Assembly: GCF_002078875.1 (NCBI RefSeq)
Contig: NC_034421.1
Coordinates: 6,133,935-6,197,934 of the forward strand
Origin: Numida meleagris
Lineage: Eukaryota; Chordata; Aves; Galliformes; Numididae
Direction of reading: 5' to 3'
Length of the DNA: 64,000 nt
Part shown: positions 36,701 through 49,900 of the stretch, piece after piece
How positions within the stretch are numbered: position 1 is the first letter of the stretch
How the letters are laid out: each line of letters starts with the position of its first letter
The notes under the pieces: generated by a model
What the model was told of the DNA's origin: nothing
What the model saw: only the letters and a program-made list of their open reading frames with translations
The model's database searches: none
Made by a program: the position numbers and the translations under genes

Positions 36701-37611
36701 AGAGTCTGGCAAAGCGGTGGGAAGGATGAGGAATCAGAAGCCGAAAGCCCAGCAGAAGTCTGTGGAATCAGGCGAGTTCCGCAAAGCCCGTACAGTAGTT
36801 TATGGAGTCCATAAAACCAAGTTCCTTCAGCCTCTGGATTAGGTTTAATTTGTTTTTAGAAGTTCTGGATTTTTTCACCCCGCTGTTTGCTGCCGTCACG
36901 AGGTTGGTGCAGGAGGCAGTCACTTAAGGACCTGCCATATCCCGCTCTGACAGGCTGCAGGAAAGCCCGGGGAGTTTGGGGGAAGATATTTACCATCCCT
37001 TTGTGCTGCTTCTGACAGGTTCCTCTTTGCACCTCATCACCGCTTGACATACGACGCCGTCCTCCTGCACAGCTCCCACCTTGGCTGTAGCTGCAGGATG
37101 TGCTCTGAGCCCACTATGGGGGAGCCAGGGAGAACCAATGCTGCCCCGCTCTGCGCTGCAATTAGCAGTTGGCTGCTAATTACCATAGTGCCTTGATTAT
37201 GCATAATGTAACATGACGTTGTTTTCCAGGAAGCAATGTTTGTGATGGTAATTTTATTGCCTAAACATAACATGCCATTTACAATGGAGGAAGAGGTCTA
37301 AAAGCCCCCAGTGGTGCTGCAGGTCTGGGTCCGAGCAGATAGAAGAGGAGGCCCCCCACCCTTAGACAAGCATCCTAATTTGGGAAGGATGCAGCCAACT
37401 GGCATGGGTGCAGCAGGGGGACCTACAGAACCCTGGTCCTGCAGCGACCATGAGAACAGTTCTGCATGTGCTGGGAGCAGAGGGAAGGCAACAGAGCAGG
37501 TTTGGGATGTGGGAAAACCCACCGCAAAGTGGAAAGTAACAATCTGTTTTCTGGGTCCCTGTGGAGAGGGGAGGAAATAATGGGCTAAATGGCAGAATAT
37601 GATTTAATCTC

Positions 37612-37700
37612 GGGAAAATTCAGGTTAAGCGTTAGGAAAAAAGTTTCCAACGAGAAGATAGTGCGATGGCAGAATCTGCTCCTGGTTGTTTCAATGCAAA
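37612..37700 (+). mobile_element. possible CR1 remnant
   Basis: The string CAGGTTAAGCGTTAGGAAAA followed by AGTTTCCAACGAGAA is similar to the CR1 block CAGGTTGGATATTAGGAAAA. The surrounding sequence is too diverged to confirm it. Confidence 0.3.
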
Positions 37701-39175
37701 GATCCTGATTTTGCTGGAAAGAGATTGTTAAAGCTTTGCCTGTCCACCAGCTGATGGCAACACTCCTGTAATTATTTAACTTACCACTTATGGTGGGTGC
37801 TTGTAGGGGCCCCACCACCATAACCCCCATAACCCCGAATGGAGCTGTGCTGTGCCATTGGTACAGAAAGTGTCGTGGGCAGAGCTTTGGCAGCCTGCAG
37901 TGGGGTCAGCATCAGTCAGAAGTAACAACCAGAAAACAAAATACTGCTCGTAGTTCAGGGGCTTCGAGTTGGTCACTTTTCCTGGTAGCAGGATGTCTCG
38001 GGCTTGGCAGAAGCACCTTGTTTGTAGAACAAGATGTGTTCTTCACCGCTGGGCAGCAGTGGAAAGCTTTCAGTGCTCTGAATAATGAAAAATCAAAGGA
38101 AATGTTTCGTCTCTCCTTCCTGTGGCATGAAGGGTATTTCTTCTGTTTAGATTGTGTAAGCTCTCCATAGCAGGGTCTGAGTCTGGCCAGTGTAGAAATG
38201 TGCTCTTGCTGCTCACCAGCTAATCACCAGTCAGAGAATAACATCCCCAGCACCATCCCGATATTGTTTTTTAAAGCCCAGTGTTTTGTTGCATCATACC
38301 TTGAGGTGCCTCCAAAAGTGTCGGTCTGTGCACATGAGATGCAGCTAAAATTCAGATCACTTTGTTTCACGTGTTTGTGAAGAAGCGAATTGGGAATTGT
38401 GTTACCCCATGTTAATTGAGTACAGGGCACGGGATCCCGGTGTGCTGTTCAGATTGCACATCACTGTGTCCTAAAAGCCCTCTAAACTGGCATGTACTGC
38501 CACAAAATGACAGCAGTTGTGGGGCACCTAGGAGAAAGCTGTGTTTGCCAGATGTGATGGGTGAGTTTATAGGTGCAACTCAGCTGACTCCCAGAGAGAA
38601 AAGAGAAATGTGAGCAGCAGGACAGACCTGGGTGCAGGACAGGGGAGCTGGGAGAGGAGGCTTCACCTTACCGCACGTGCTGGGAGAGCTGAGAAAAAGA
38701 AACCCTATATGGAGAGAAGGGAGATGGATATTTTTATAAAATATTGTATTCCAGCCTCTGTTACCTGGGCCGTCCAGCCAGGTACTTACAGGAAAACGCT
38801 GCATGGCAGCAACGTGCAGGAGGAGGTGTGTGCAGTGCAGTAAAACCTAAGCCTCATGCGCAGTGCGCTAGGCACAGCCTTTTACATTTCCTTTCTTTCC
38901 CCTCCTAAAATCACAGACCTCGATTCACTTCCATTTTCCATTGCCGCACTCAGGTGGTTTGTTCCGTGTGCAGAATGTAGGAATTATATTTTCTTTATTT
39001 AACCAGGGTCAGTTGTCTTCCTCCAGGGGTGCTTCCCTGAGCACTTTATCTACAGAGGGCTGTGGGGTGGCTCTTGGTGGGGCTGGGGGAACTGCCCACT
39101 GAAATGATACAGTGAGAACAGTACTGCGGGGCAATGGTTTGCCTCTTTGAGGAGCTCCCAGGAAGAAGGGGGTGA

Positions 39176-39205
39176 GGTGATGGGAGGTGATGGGAAGTGA
39201 TGGAA
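39176..39205. repeat. 10-base tandem repeat, about 3 units
   Basis: Units are GGTGATGGGA, GGTGATGGGA and AGTGATGGAA. It is a short intronic minisatellite. Confidence 0.85.
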
Positions 39206-41789
39206 CCTGGCATAACCTTCAGTTTTTGTTGGTTAAGCCTCTTGGGTAGCAGGATGGCAGCAGGCGTTGAGATGGAGTTCTAGGAAAGCAAAGCCCTGCA
39301 TTGGTTATGCTGTTCTTTCTGTGGGATAGGTGTCATTCCTCCAGCTGATAGCTCAGCTTCTCCAAATAGTGACTGCTGAGGTTACTCCTTAACGTCAGTG
39401 TAAGCAGAAATGTGAGTGTTGGGTGAAAACATCCCCAGTGGTGGAGTCACTGCTTTGCATCCCTGATGTGAGTAGGCTGTGATGCCAGAAATGCCCCTTA
39501 CAGCAGCACGGAAATGCAAACTCCCCCGCCATCCACCCGATGTGAGAACATGCAGAGCTCCCAACCATGCAAAATCATAATGCGGGGCTCCGGTGCCAAG
39601 TTTCCAGCTGTTTCCACATGTGCATCTCAGAGTTACCTCCTCCCGTGTGCCTGTGCCAGGACTGAGATTCAATAAAATGCCACGCTAATCCGCAGTCCTT
39701 TTCCATTAAATGATCAATTAAACCTGGAGGAGAAGGCTTCTTACTATTATTATTTCAGTTGGGAACGTGTTCCCTGTAGTGCTTGTGTGGTTTTTTTAAT
39801 ACATTTTTTGTGATTATTTTATTCTCTTCTACATTATCTCTGCAGAATTTGGTTGCTACTGCTGCTGCCTAACATAGTGGTGATTGGGCTTAAAATCCTA
39901 TAAGGTTATTAAATACATCTGCATGCAAATGAATGCATTCAGGATGAGAATTCTGTGTTTATACACCGGTAAAATGTGAAAATGGAGAAGGTGGAGAATA
40001 AAAATTGTTACAGAGAGGTTGGAGAATAGAAATGGTTGCAGAGAAGTGTGGGTGCAGCATTGCTGCGTGGTGGTGGGGAGACTGCAGCAATGCACAGATG
40101 GGAACAAGGAGCAAAGCCAGTCCCAGAAATGTGTTCTGCCTCAAGCCTGGTTCAGGGAGCTGCTCGTCTCATGCCTTTTCATTGTGTTGATGGTGGTGGT
40201 GTGTGCTGCTCCTGGTGTCAGTGGTCCTGTCCCAGCAACAGCAGGGAGCTGCCTGGGGGTGTGCTTTGCCCTTGGCTTCTCCACCTGAAATGGCCAGGGA
40301 TGCTGTAGGATTTCCGCTTCAAAAGATCCAAAATCAAAAGGTGAACCCACTGTGCACACCTTAGCGTCATGTGCATCGCTCCTGGCTTTTTCTATTTAAT
40401 ACTTTTGGTGGTTCAAGCTCTGACTCTTCCGTTTTTGCTCGGTGCCAGGTGAGTCTCTCCCATCCTAAATATCACAGATAGATATAGCAGCGTGCCACAC
40501 AGGGTCTGCTCCCAGTGGAGCCGCAGAGAGGAACTGTCACCTCCGCGATGCTGCCCTGGATGGAGCCCAAATCACCTGGGCTCTTTCTTTCCCCCTTCGC
40601 CACCGTATCGCTTTACAGGGTAATGAGTTAAGCAGCGCAGACGTGAGCGCGGCCCCGCTCCCACTGCTCCCAGCATCGCGCCGTATCCAGGCCTTGGTGC
40701 CGGGGGAGCGGGGGGAGCCGCGCCGGGTGGAAATTTCTCACCGCAGACCTTGCTGGGGCCAGACATGCTGTAAATTTTACAAGAAAAACACTTTACAAAC
40801 CAGAAGTCCAACTCTCGTGCACATGGAGCCGCTAATTAACAGTTTGGAGACCGGGAGAGCCAAGGAGCCCATTCCTCCATCACCGAGCCCCTTGGTTTGC
40901 AGCAGGCTCTGAAGAATTGGGGTCCTCCGCGCGGCTCTGGTTTCTCACCCGCAGGTTCCTTGCACACCGGGCAGCACCGCTAGGAAACTTTCTACAAAGC
41001 TGTTGGCTTCAATATCTGAGGCTTTCCTCTAACTTGTGATGAGCACAGGTCAGAAACCCTGCGAGGTAGCACTGCTGCTTGATGGAGCTTCCCACCAGAG
41101 TTTGGGGCTTCACGTCTCCTTTCTCTCCCCTGTTTCCCCTAGCAACGGAAATAACAAACTCTGCCATTGTAAAAGATTTGCAGAGTAACTTTGCATTGAT
41201 GTTCTGCTTTAGTCACAGCCTTGCAGGTACAAATGCTGGGTTTAGCTTTCCCACAGTGTCCCCTACTGCTTGCATTAAAAAATCCAGTTAGGTGCACATT
41301 AAAGAAGGAGAAAAAAAATGAGTATAAGGCACTTATTTCCCCAGAAGAGGAAATGCTTTTTATGGAGCCTCACCAAGAATCCCTGCAGGGGGTGAGATGC
41401 ATTCGTTCATGGAGGGAGGTAAAATGGAGTCAAAATTGGCAGCTCAATGGGGGCCGCAGCATCCCAGGGCTGATTTATTTGGTTTCAGTGGTAGCAGGAT
41501 AAAGGGCACGGCACAGACGTTGGAGGTAGTCCGGTAGCTGAGAATCCAGGAACGGAGAATTCACTTTCTTCTGCTATTTGTCTGATAACACAACAGGGAA
41601 AGCAACGTATTTTAAAGTAATGGATGAATTCTCAGTAGGTCTCAGCCTCAAGGTTTTGGAGCCTGCCAGCAAATCTCTTGTTTGCCATCGCATCAACTGT
41701 GCTCCCTGCTCAGAGATCACACAGACATGTTGAACTGTAATTAAAGCTCAGAGGTCCCTAACCTCTGTATTTCCTCCTCTTTCTCGCAG

Positions 41790-41902
41790 ACCTATGAGCA
41801 GAATGAGTGGATCATCCACCTGGCAGGGAAGCTGCTGGCCCAGGAAGAGGAGGCCTTGTCCCTGATGGCAACGAACCCATTCGCAGGCAAGGATCCCCCA
41901 CG
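41790..41902 (+). CDS. LMF1: LMF1 coding exon (TYEQNEWIIHLAGKLL segment)
   Basis: The exon is 113 bases long, enters in phase 0 and leaves in phase 2 (CG of Arg). The acceptor is TTTCTCGCAG and the donor is CG|GTAAGG at 41903. It encodes TYEQNEWIIHLAGKLLAQEE followed by EALSLMATNPFAGKDPP(R). Both NEWIIHLAGKLL and NPFAGxxPPR match the LMF1 C-terminal domain. The Glu-rich AQEEEA stretch is less conserved. Approximate residues 473-509. This part lies on the lumenal side of the ER membrane in the accepted topology and belongs to the region needed for lipase maturation. Confidence 0.96.
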
Positions 41903-42002
41903 GTAAGGGCCTGGGGCAAGCTTCTTGGTAGAAAGCACATGGGCTGTGCATTCAGCGTGAGTGTTCCTGCCAGAAAGGAGGTTGTAGAGTGGTGGGAGTT
42001 GG

Positions 42003-42150
42003 TCTCCCAGTAACCAGCGATAGGATGAGAGCTGATGGCCTCAAGTTGTGCCGGGGCATTTCAGGTTGGATATCAGGAGAAATTTCTTCTCCAAAAGAGC
42101 ATTGGAACAGGCTGCCCAGGGAGGTGGTTGAGTCGCCATCCCTGTTGGTT
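42003..42150 (+). mobile_element. CR1 LINE fragment near an LMF1 exon
   Basis: It carries CR1 blocks GGTTGGATATCAGGAGAAAT, TTCTTCTCCAAAAGAGCATT and GAACAGGCTGCCCAGGGAGG in plus orientation. It starts about 100 bases after the LMF1 donor at 41903 and loses similarity after about 42150, without the 3' tail. Confidence 0.82.
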
Positions 42151-44459
42151 GATTGCTCTTTGTATTTGATGCCACACAGGTGGTGTTTAACGGGGCAATT
42201 TTATAACGGGACTCCATAGAGATCTGGTGCTCAGTGCCGTGGTGGGGACAGGGGACCTGGGGCTGGCCCCTTCCCAGCGCCCAGCACTGCTTCTCTTGGA
42301 CATGGATCCTGCCTACCGCGGTGGTTTCCTGCCCCACAGCTTCAGATTTTTTGCCATGATCACTTTGCAAGGTCAGATCAAAAATACCATTTCCAGCAGC
42401 CTATTGGGATACTTCAAAGATGAAACGGTCCTGCAAAAAGAATTGTTTTTGTTGACACTTGTCTTGGAATTGTTTGCATTTTCAGTGACAAAGCAAACAT
42501 CAGCAAGTGCAAAGCACAGATGAAAACCCCAAAGGTTTTCTACAAAAGGAAATTTTTCACAAAAGTGTCTATTTTGTTGATGAAGTTATTTTTAGCTGAA
42601 AAAATATTTTAAGGGAATTTTGGATCAACTCAAGTAATATTATGCTCTTGCTAATGTTTTCCATTTGAGGCTCTCAAGATGCATTACAAACAGGGATTAA
42701 GGCTCCCAGCACCATGTGAAGTGAGCTTCCTTTTGAAACTGAGCTGTGCTTTTCAGCTTTAATGCAGTGTGTCCCCCAAATCTTCTGTGGGGAGACTCCA
42801 TTTCTAGCTTATCCACCTTTTATCGAAGCCCTTTCTTTTGGATATGCCCTTCAATATGTGTTGAGAGTGTATGTATGTATACAAAAAAACCCCCACAACT
42901 GAGAGATACACGGCTTGGGACACCAGTGAGTGTCCCACCATTGTATTTGGCTGTTCCTTGTAACCACATTTCTGAGGTTCCTTGGGCAGCCAGAATGGTC
43001 TCATACAGCACCAGTACCACATCAGAGCATTGCTGCAGGCTGATGGTGACACGCTCCCTCCAAGAATAGGAGCCGAGACTGCTATAAAAGCAGTTATTTG
43101 GGATTTTGCATGGATTCTCTTTTCAGAGCCCGTTTTCTTGATGCAGCCCTCCCTGCGTGCCGGTGTTCCCCTAAGTCGGGGTGTATTGCCCGGGTTTGCT
43201 GTAGGATTCTGCCATGGCTCCTTGGGCTGCATGGGCAGCAGGTTATGCACACAAAAATGACACCCTGGCTGCAGCCCAGGAGATTTCTCGGGGACCCTGT
43301 GTTTACTGCTCCAAAAGGCATGCTGGGAGACGCCAGCATGTCCCTTGCCATGGATGCATACAGCTTTAATACCGTTTATGGAGGGGTTTTAGCTCTGCTT
43401 GGCTGGGAGAGGGCTGCACTGGGACCCACAGTATGGCTCCTTTGGGGAGCATTTGAGGGATCGTGGTGGGGTACAAAGTGCTGGAGGAGCTGCTGGAGAT
43501 CTGTGTAGTGCTGGCCCTCTGTCAGAGCCCCCAGATGGAGTTGGGTGTCCCCCGGTGCCAGCAGCCAGACGTGGGTACCAGCTGGTGGCAGCTGGCGGTG
43601 AGCGGTGCTCGGCAGTGACAGAAGCACTCCATAATCCCAGGGCTGTTTATTGCCCAGTGCCAGCGGCGCTGCTCCCGCTCCTCACCACGGCTGCAACCAC
43701 AAACATGGCAGCAGCTCAGAAATCAGATGTGCATCGTGCCTTTCGGGGCTTTGCCTCAATGGGCTGCACCTCTTTTGTATGTTCTGGCATCGGTGGTGTT
43801 AAAAAATACATAAAAAACTTATAAATTTTTACTGTGTTCTGTGACAGGTGAGGAAATTGTATTTTCAGGAATTTAGAATGAAAACAAAGCAAATCTTTGT
43901 CTTTGTTAGCATTTATAGGATAGTGACTGCCCAGGGACACAGGCTGGTCAGCGATGGCAGAGCAGCGTGATGCTGTGTGCTGCACACACAGTGCTCTGTA
44001 TCTCAGCAAACAGGGCTTTGATTCATGCAGTACCTTGCTCTAACCAACGCTCAGACTCTGTTTTCACTCCTTAGCAGCTAGTTTATAGTAGGAAAAGATC
44101 AGGATCCAGTGCTGGTTTTATGTGTCAGCTGCCTTTGCTCTGGCATTACTTTTTGTTTTAAAAGTTTTTCACGGGCCTAGTGTATTTTTGGGTGGCTTAA
44201 AATAAAAATAACAATTTACAAATGCTCTTTTTGGCCCAGACTGGAGTCCAGCACACCACTTAACCCTGGGTCCCAGTTCGCTGCTCACGTTTTTGGTTTG
44301 AGTGGGTCAACCCCAATACCTGCGCTGACGTCCCCGTGTTGTACCCAGGTGCAGTGGGGAGGTGCAGGGATGTGAGGTAGTCACTGGTTGTTATTTATGC
44401 TTCTTCCAAGAGCCTTCACAGCAAGAACATAACAGACCGATAGAAAAGCATTCACTGCC

Positions 44460-44480
44460 TTTTTTTTTTTTTTTTTTTTT
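44460..44480. repeat. T21 homopolymer
   Basis: Twenty-one consecutive T lie in the last LMF1 intron, the longest homopolymer in the window apart from the N run. On the minus strand this is an A tract preceded by CATAAAACCTAC. Confidence 0.9.
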
Positions 44481-44739
44481 GTAGGTTTTATGCCCCATCC
44501 CAATTCTGCTGAGTTTACACTTCTGGCATTCATGGCTGGCGCGCTTGCAGCAGCTCTGGCAGCCCCTTCTGCTCCCGCATTCGTTCTGCTCAGGCGGGCT
44601 CCCTCCCTGCCTTCCTGGGGCTTTCTTGCTGCATTTCAGAAATGCCATTTCCCCGCTGGATTTTAGGCTCACTGAAGCGAGGTCTCTCCTGCACTCCCAT
44701 CCACCCAGAGTACCCTGGCCATAATGGAGGATCCTGTGG

Positions 44740-45042
44740 TGTGAGAACAGTCGGAGAAGGGGACAGACTATTTAGCAGGGTCTTTTATGACAGGACAAGG
44801 GGAAATGGTCTCAAACTAAATGAGGGGAGATTTAGACTGGATCTAAGGAAAAAGCTCTTTATGCTAAGGGTGGCACAGGGTGCCCAGAGGTGGCGGTGCC
44901 CCATCCCTACAGACACCCATGGTCAGGCTGGACGGGGCTCTGAGCACTGATGGAGCTGTGGGTGTCCTTGCTCAGTGCAGGAAATGGGACCAGACGGCCT
45001 TGAGAGCTCCCTTCCAACTCGAACCATCCTGTGATTCTATAA
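44740..45042 (+). mobile_element. CR1 LINE fragment with intact 3' end
   Basis: It runs from the AGAAGGGGACAGACTATTTA block to TCCTGTGATTCTATAAGC and closely resembles the copies at 34190 and 61080. The core GGCTCTGAGCACTGATGGAG is shared exactly. It is non-coding. Confidence 0.93.
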
Positions 45043-46843
45043 GCAAGGCATCCAGTCTGTGATCCTTAGGGTCCCTCCCAGCCCAAGCCATTCAATTATT
45101 TTTTAATTTTAACTCCGTATTAATATTGAGTTGAGCACTGGATGAGCAGAACCTCAGTGCTGGCAGCCACTAATTGCCTTTTTGGCGGTGTAATTTCATT
45201 TGAGTTGCAAACAACAACCTTAAATTTGAGCCTTAATGGTAACACTTGGGATGAAGAGAGAATTCCAGAGCTCCTGAGCCTTGGCAGCGTCCAAAGCTGC
45301 CCTGGGTGGCATGAGGCTGTCACTGCAAACCTTAATGCTGCTGATGCCCACCTCCAGCCATCGCCACTCCGCTCCCTTCGGTAGCTGCTGCTTTCCTCCC
45401 AGTCCCCCCTCCACTCTAAGGGGAATTTTGAGACTTAATTATTTTCATTCCCTGCTAGACTAAATAATTAGGGGAAGGGACTGTTTTCCATAAGAACATT
45501 ACGCTCCATACTCCACGGAGTTTATTCTGTTAATGGAAACTCTACACCTTAAATAGCCAAGGGACTTTCAAAATGAGTTAATGCCTTCGAAATGAAATTT
45601 CTGAGACCAAAGTTTGTAGGTTTCTTTACAACTCTAGAAATTATAGTATTTTTTCAAGTGTGATAAACTTAAAATGAGAAACAGGTGACTGATTAAAAAT
45701 GAGGGCATTGTTGAGCGCCCGGCCTAGCTGAGTGTGAAGCTTTACTTCAAGCAAAGTGATGTTTGTGGAATGTAGATTTACAAAATATTATTGTGCAGCG
45801 GATAGTTCATAAAACACCCGCCGTCATAAATCTGAATGGTGGGGCTTTGGCTGAGAAATTAATAAGTGTTTAACACACCGTCATGGAAACAGCCTGCAAC
45901 AACGAAAGAAAGCAAAAATGAGGCTTTGCCTACAGAGGGAGGAAAAAAAAAAATCGATTTTATTTTTGACCTGAAGTGTTCAGTGTGTCTGATATTAAAT
46001 CATGTTCACTTAAGGACTTTTATTCCAATTATAGTCACACTCTGTTGGAAGAGCCCCAGCATGCAGCCGAAGCCCTGGATTTGTCGCACCGGTGTTATTT
46101 ATGGAGGTGGCACTTCCAATTTGATGCTACCTGACTAGGAAGGGCCGGGCCCTAAAATGTCTATTTACAGCCCTGATGAGCACAGAAGAGAATCAGAAAT
46201 CTACGTAAACCAGCGGCTGCTCCCTTGGGTGCAGGAAAAGAGACCTCCCCAAAGCCTTGGCGAGAGGATGGCGTGGGAGGAGGAAGGTTCTGGGCTCAGT
46301 CCTGGGGTGGCCAGTTTGGTTTTAGGAACACTATGGAACTCGTGGTGCTTTTTTAGGGTAAAAGACCAAAAAGTATTTTTTTAAATAGGACAAACAAACA
46401 GAGGCCCAACCCAGCAGGGGCAACGGTCATCGTGTAACTAATGAGAGTGGTGCTGAAGGAAGGCAGGAAATAGAAGATTAGGAGAAAGTATGCATCGTAG
46501 GTGTCTTCTGCACAGAGAAGTAAAGCGTTTTTTGTGTCTTTCCCACTGAAAAGCCATTTGCCAGCAATGAGACCTGTCCTGGGAAGTGATGCAGTTCTCA
46601 AGGCCCAACATGTTCTTTTGGCTTTCTCGTTGGGTTCTATTGCAGCTCCCTATACACAGGGACAATATTAACAGAGCCAACTCCGTGGCGGGGACATGTC
46701 TGCTCCATCCCCTCCACGTGCAGAGACTGTGTGCTGGCTCTGCCCATGCCCAGGGGAATCCGGGCAGTGCCTAAGCCCAGCGGATACCCACATTCCATTC
46801 CCACCAGGTTTGCTCTGCTGTCAGTGGACAAAAAGCCTCCAAG

Positions 46844-46965
46844 AATCATAGAATAGAGTCATAGAAACACTCAGGTTGGAAGAGACCTCTAAGATCATCA
46901 AGTCCCACCATTAACCCATCCCCACCATGCCCACCAAAGCATGTCCCTATTATGTCACATTCTAA
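46844..46965 (-). mobile_element. CR1 LINE 3'-end fragment
   Basis: It begins AGAATCATAGAATAGAGTCA, then CAGGTTGGAAGAGACCTCTA, AGATCATCAAGTCCCACC and CCCCACCATGCCCACC. It is the same subfamily as the fragments at 31546 and 34590. Confidence 0.9.
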
Positions 46966-49900
46966 CTTGTCAAACGGAGGCAAAAAAAGACATTTTGCCC
47001 TCTCCCAAGAGTTTTGAGGATGAGATGCTCCAGCTCAAGGCCCAGACCTTTCAAGAGCCTCGGAGAAAGAGAAGTCAGTGACGTGGAAAAACAACCCATA
47101 AAACTGCCCTTACGCTACGAGCAGTTTGTGGGCTGAGCTAAATTTATGATCACTGCTGCTCACGCGGCTAGAACAAGCAGGAGAGCCAGGGATGGAGGCT
47201 CTGCTGCTTTAATGAATTTGTACTTTCCACTGCCACTTGCTCTCTGATTTACAGTGGAGTGGGGAACCTCGAGATAAAGAAACCCAACACATCGAAGGGA
47301 CGCCTCGTGTTTTGGTTTCTTTCTTCCCTCTCCCGCCCCGGCTTGCCCTGTCAGGCCATTAATTCTAACAGAAAACACCAGCTCTGGTTTTTTCCCTCGA
47401 ACCCCTCAGCTGTTGCAGGGAGACAGCTGCACCCTCTGGAACTAATTACAGCTGTCTGGGAGATTTAGCCCTCCCTCGCAACAACTCCAATATTGCTGCT
47501 AATTTTTAACACGTACAGTTGGAAGATGTCATAATAGGCTGATATATGATCGAATCTTAAAAGTGCTACGGCGCAGCTGCTACTGGGCATCTGCTGGGAT
47601 GAATATATTGATTTAAAAAATAATGCAAAGTATTTTTAGCTTCTCTGCCCCCACCAGGGCTGCAGCCCTGCCCGGTGTGGGCAGCGATGGAGGGCACGTG
47701 CTCACCCAGGAGGTGGTGGCACAGGGACACGTGTGTCCAGTTCCAGGGACACGAGTGCCAGCTCCACTTCTGCAGTGGAGCTGGCAATGGGACACTCTTG
47801 TCCCTTGTCCTGCACCCCACTGTTGTCATCGTAGCAGAGTGGGTTTTCTGCCTCCTGGAGGAGGAGCATCTGGTTTGCTTTATTCTGACCGTATCATGCC
47901 TCTCAAGAGATGATTTTGCTCTGGTGTCTCCTACTGGACCTCACCTGGGCTCGGCTGGATGCCTCCTCCGCATGGTCCCTGCTGGTGGCTGCAGCCGCTG
48001 CTTCCCAGCAGGTTGGAGAGAGCTCCAGTTGTGTTCACTCGGTAAATCCTGGGAAAGTGCTTGCAGCAAGGAGTGGCCTCCCTGACCTTCCTGACTGCCA
48101 GTGGAACACGAGCATTGCTCATCCCTCTGGTATGAGGAGAGGACATCAGTCTTCTTTTAACAAAGAAGTCAAGCAGCTTCCTCGTGACCTTCTTGAAGAT
48201 GTTTCCCTCCAGCAGCAAGGTTCCACATGCTGGCCATGTCCTGCACTCAGAGGAGTCCCAGGGACCCTTAGATCACTTCCACTATCCCAGAAATCTTTGC
48301 ATAAGCCCTGAAGTTACAAAAAAAAATCAATTTTTTGGTAAAGCGAGCTGCAGCCCATAGCAGTTCCTCATTCTGTATGCATGGGGCTTGGATGGGCTGC
48401 AGCTGAGCAAGTCCTCAGGTGATGCTTGCAGACTGTGAGCCCTGGCTTGGTGGGTCCGTGGTGTTCTTGCTCCCTGCATAGTGAGGAGGGAGCATGGAGA
48501 TTGCAAACCGTAACTCTGGAAATGAGGCACCCAGGTAGCTTATAAATAGTGGGATAGCTTGTAAACTCTATTAACCCTGAAACAAGGGGCTCCAGTGAGT
48601 ATTAAATGCTGCAGCTTTTACATCAGCAAGCCTCAGGAGGTAAGACTGATGATGGTTACGAGCTTTCTGTTTTTCTCCCCTAGCCCCAGGAAGGCACAAG
48701 GAGGACAGGCAGTGGATGCTTAGCTGTGCTGTCCTGGTGTTTTGTGCTCAGTGGTATTTCTGCTGCAGTTCCTCAGCTTTCTCAGGCTGTGAGCAGCTCA
48801 GTATGCGCTGTGCATCTCTGCACAGGTGGGATGCGGTGGGGCTGAGGGGCTGCTTGGTTTGGAGCTGGGGGCTCATGGGGACCTCTCAGGTTTGTTTGAA
48901 CTCTGAACGTAAGGGCTGGAAACATGCTCAGATAGAAAGGCAAACTTTCTGCCACAAAAACGCAGCTTCAGTTGTGTGTGGTTGCTTTAATGCTCACACG
49001 GTTCTAGTTTTACATGCCGATCCCTTTGATAGCAAACATTTTAATAGACAAAGAACATATGGGAAAAATCATACCAAATCAGATGATAGATACTGTTTAA
49101 TCTGGGCAGGCAAGCCCTTTCAGGAGGGGCAAGGAGATTTTCATTCCAGAAGGGTCCTGGGTGGACCTTGGTGTTGGGGAAGGCTCTTCAGGGTCCAAGC
49201 AGTTCTGGGGTGTCCGAGCTCTGCCTGAGGCGCTCAGACAAAGCCCCCAGCCCTCTACTATCTGCATCCCCAGCAAGAAAAAGGGAACATCATTGCTTCT
49301 GTTTGATGCTATTTGCCTGGTTTCTGAGAGGAGCTGTCTGAGTTTGTTTTTGGGGATGATGTTGTTACCTCAGGATTAGAGCAGCTGCTTTTGCCCCTCT
49401 CTAGGCAGCCAGTGATGGTAGCATGAAGGTTTTGGGGTGGTGGATGTGTTTTGTGAATTCAAGCAAGCAACCAAACATCACAGCTGTTAAACTTCCTATC
49501 TGTCTCAGATAGGAGCCTGCAGGCTACCTGAACCTGCGTAAACCTTCCTGCTCCAATTATTAACAGGAAATTTTGTGCTCCTGAGAAGCAAACACTGTGG
49601 GAGTAACACTTCAGCCGCCATTTGACTTCTAGGAGCCTCAGAAAAGGATGTAAAAACAGCCATAGCAGTAACAGAGTGGGCACACCTCTACCCCTCTCAT
49701 CCCTTGACACCCACCCTATCAGTTGTTAGGTGAGGGCTGTCCCTGTGCAGCTCAAAATGCACTGCTCTGGGCTTCTTTGGGTCATTCCTTTTTGCTTGCA
49801 GGAGGGTGAAACTTGGAGGTGTTTGCTGTACTTTCGGCACAGCCAGGGGACAATCTGTCAGCAGCAAGTGGTGAACAGCTGCATGCTAATGTGTTTTGTT

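Larger units (their letters stand above)
34929..41789 (+). other. LMF1: LMF1 intron, 6.9 kb
   Basis: The intron has borders GTACGT at 34929 and TTTCTCGCAG ending at 41789. It holds two minus-oriented CR1 pieces (35735-35850 and 36262-36700), a possible remnant near 37612-37700, a 10-base tandem repeat (39176-39205), and a CpG-rich patch near 40630-40740. I see no ORF with recognisable homology. Frames at 35637-36107 and 36504-36842 overlap CR1 sequence. Confidence 0.85.
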
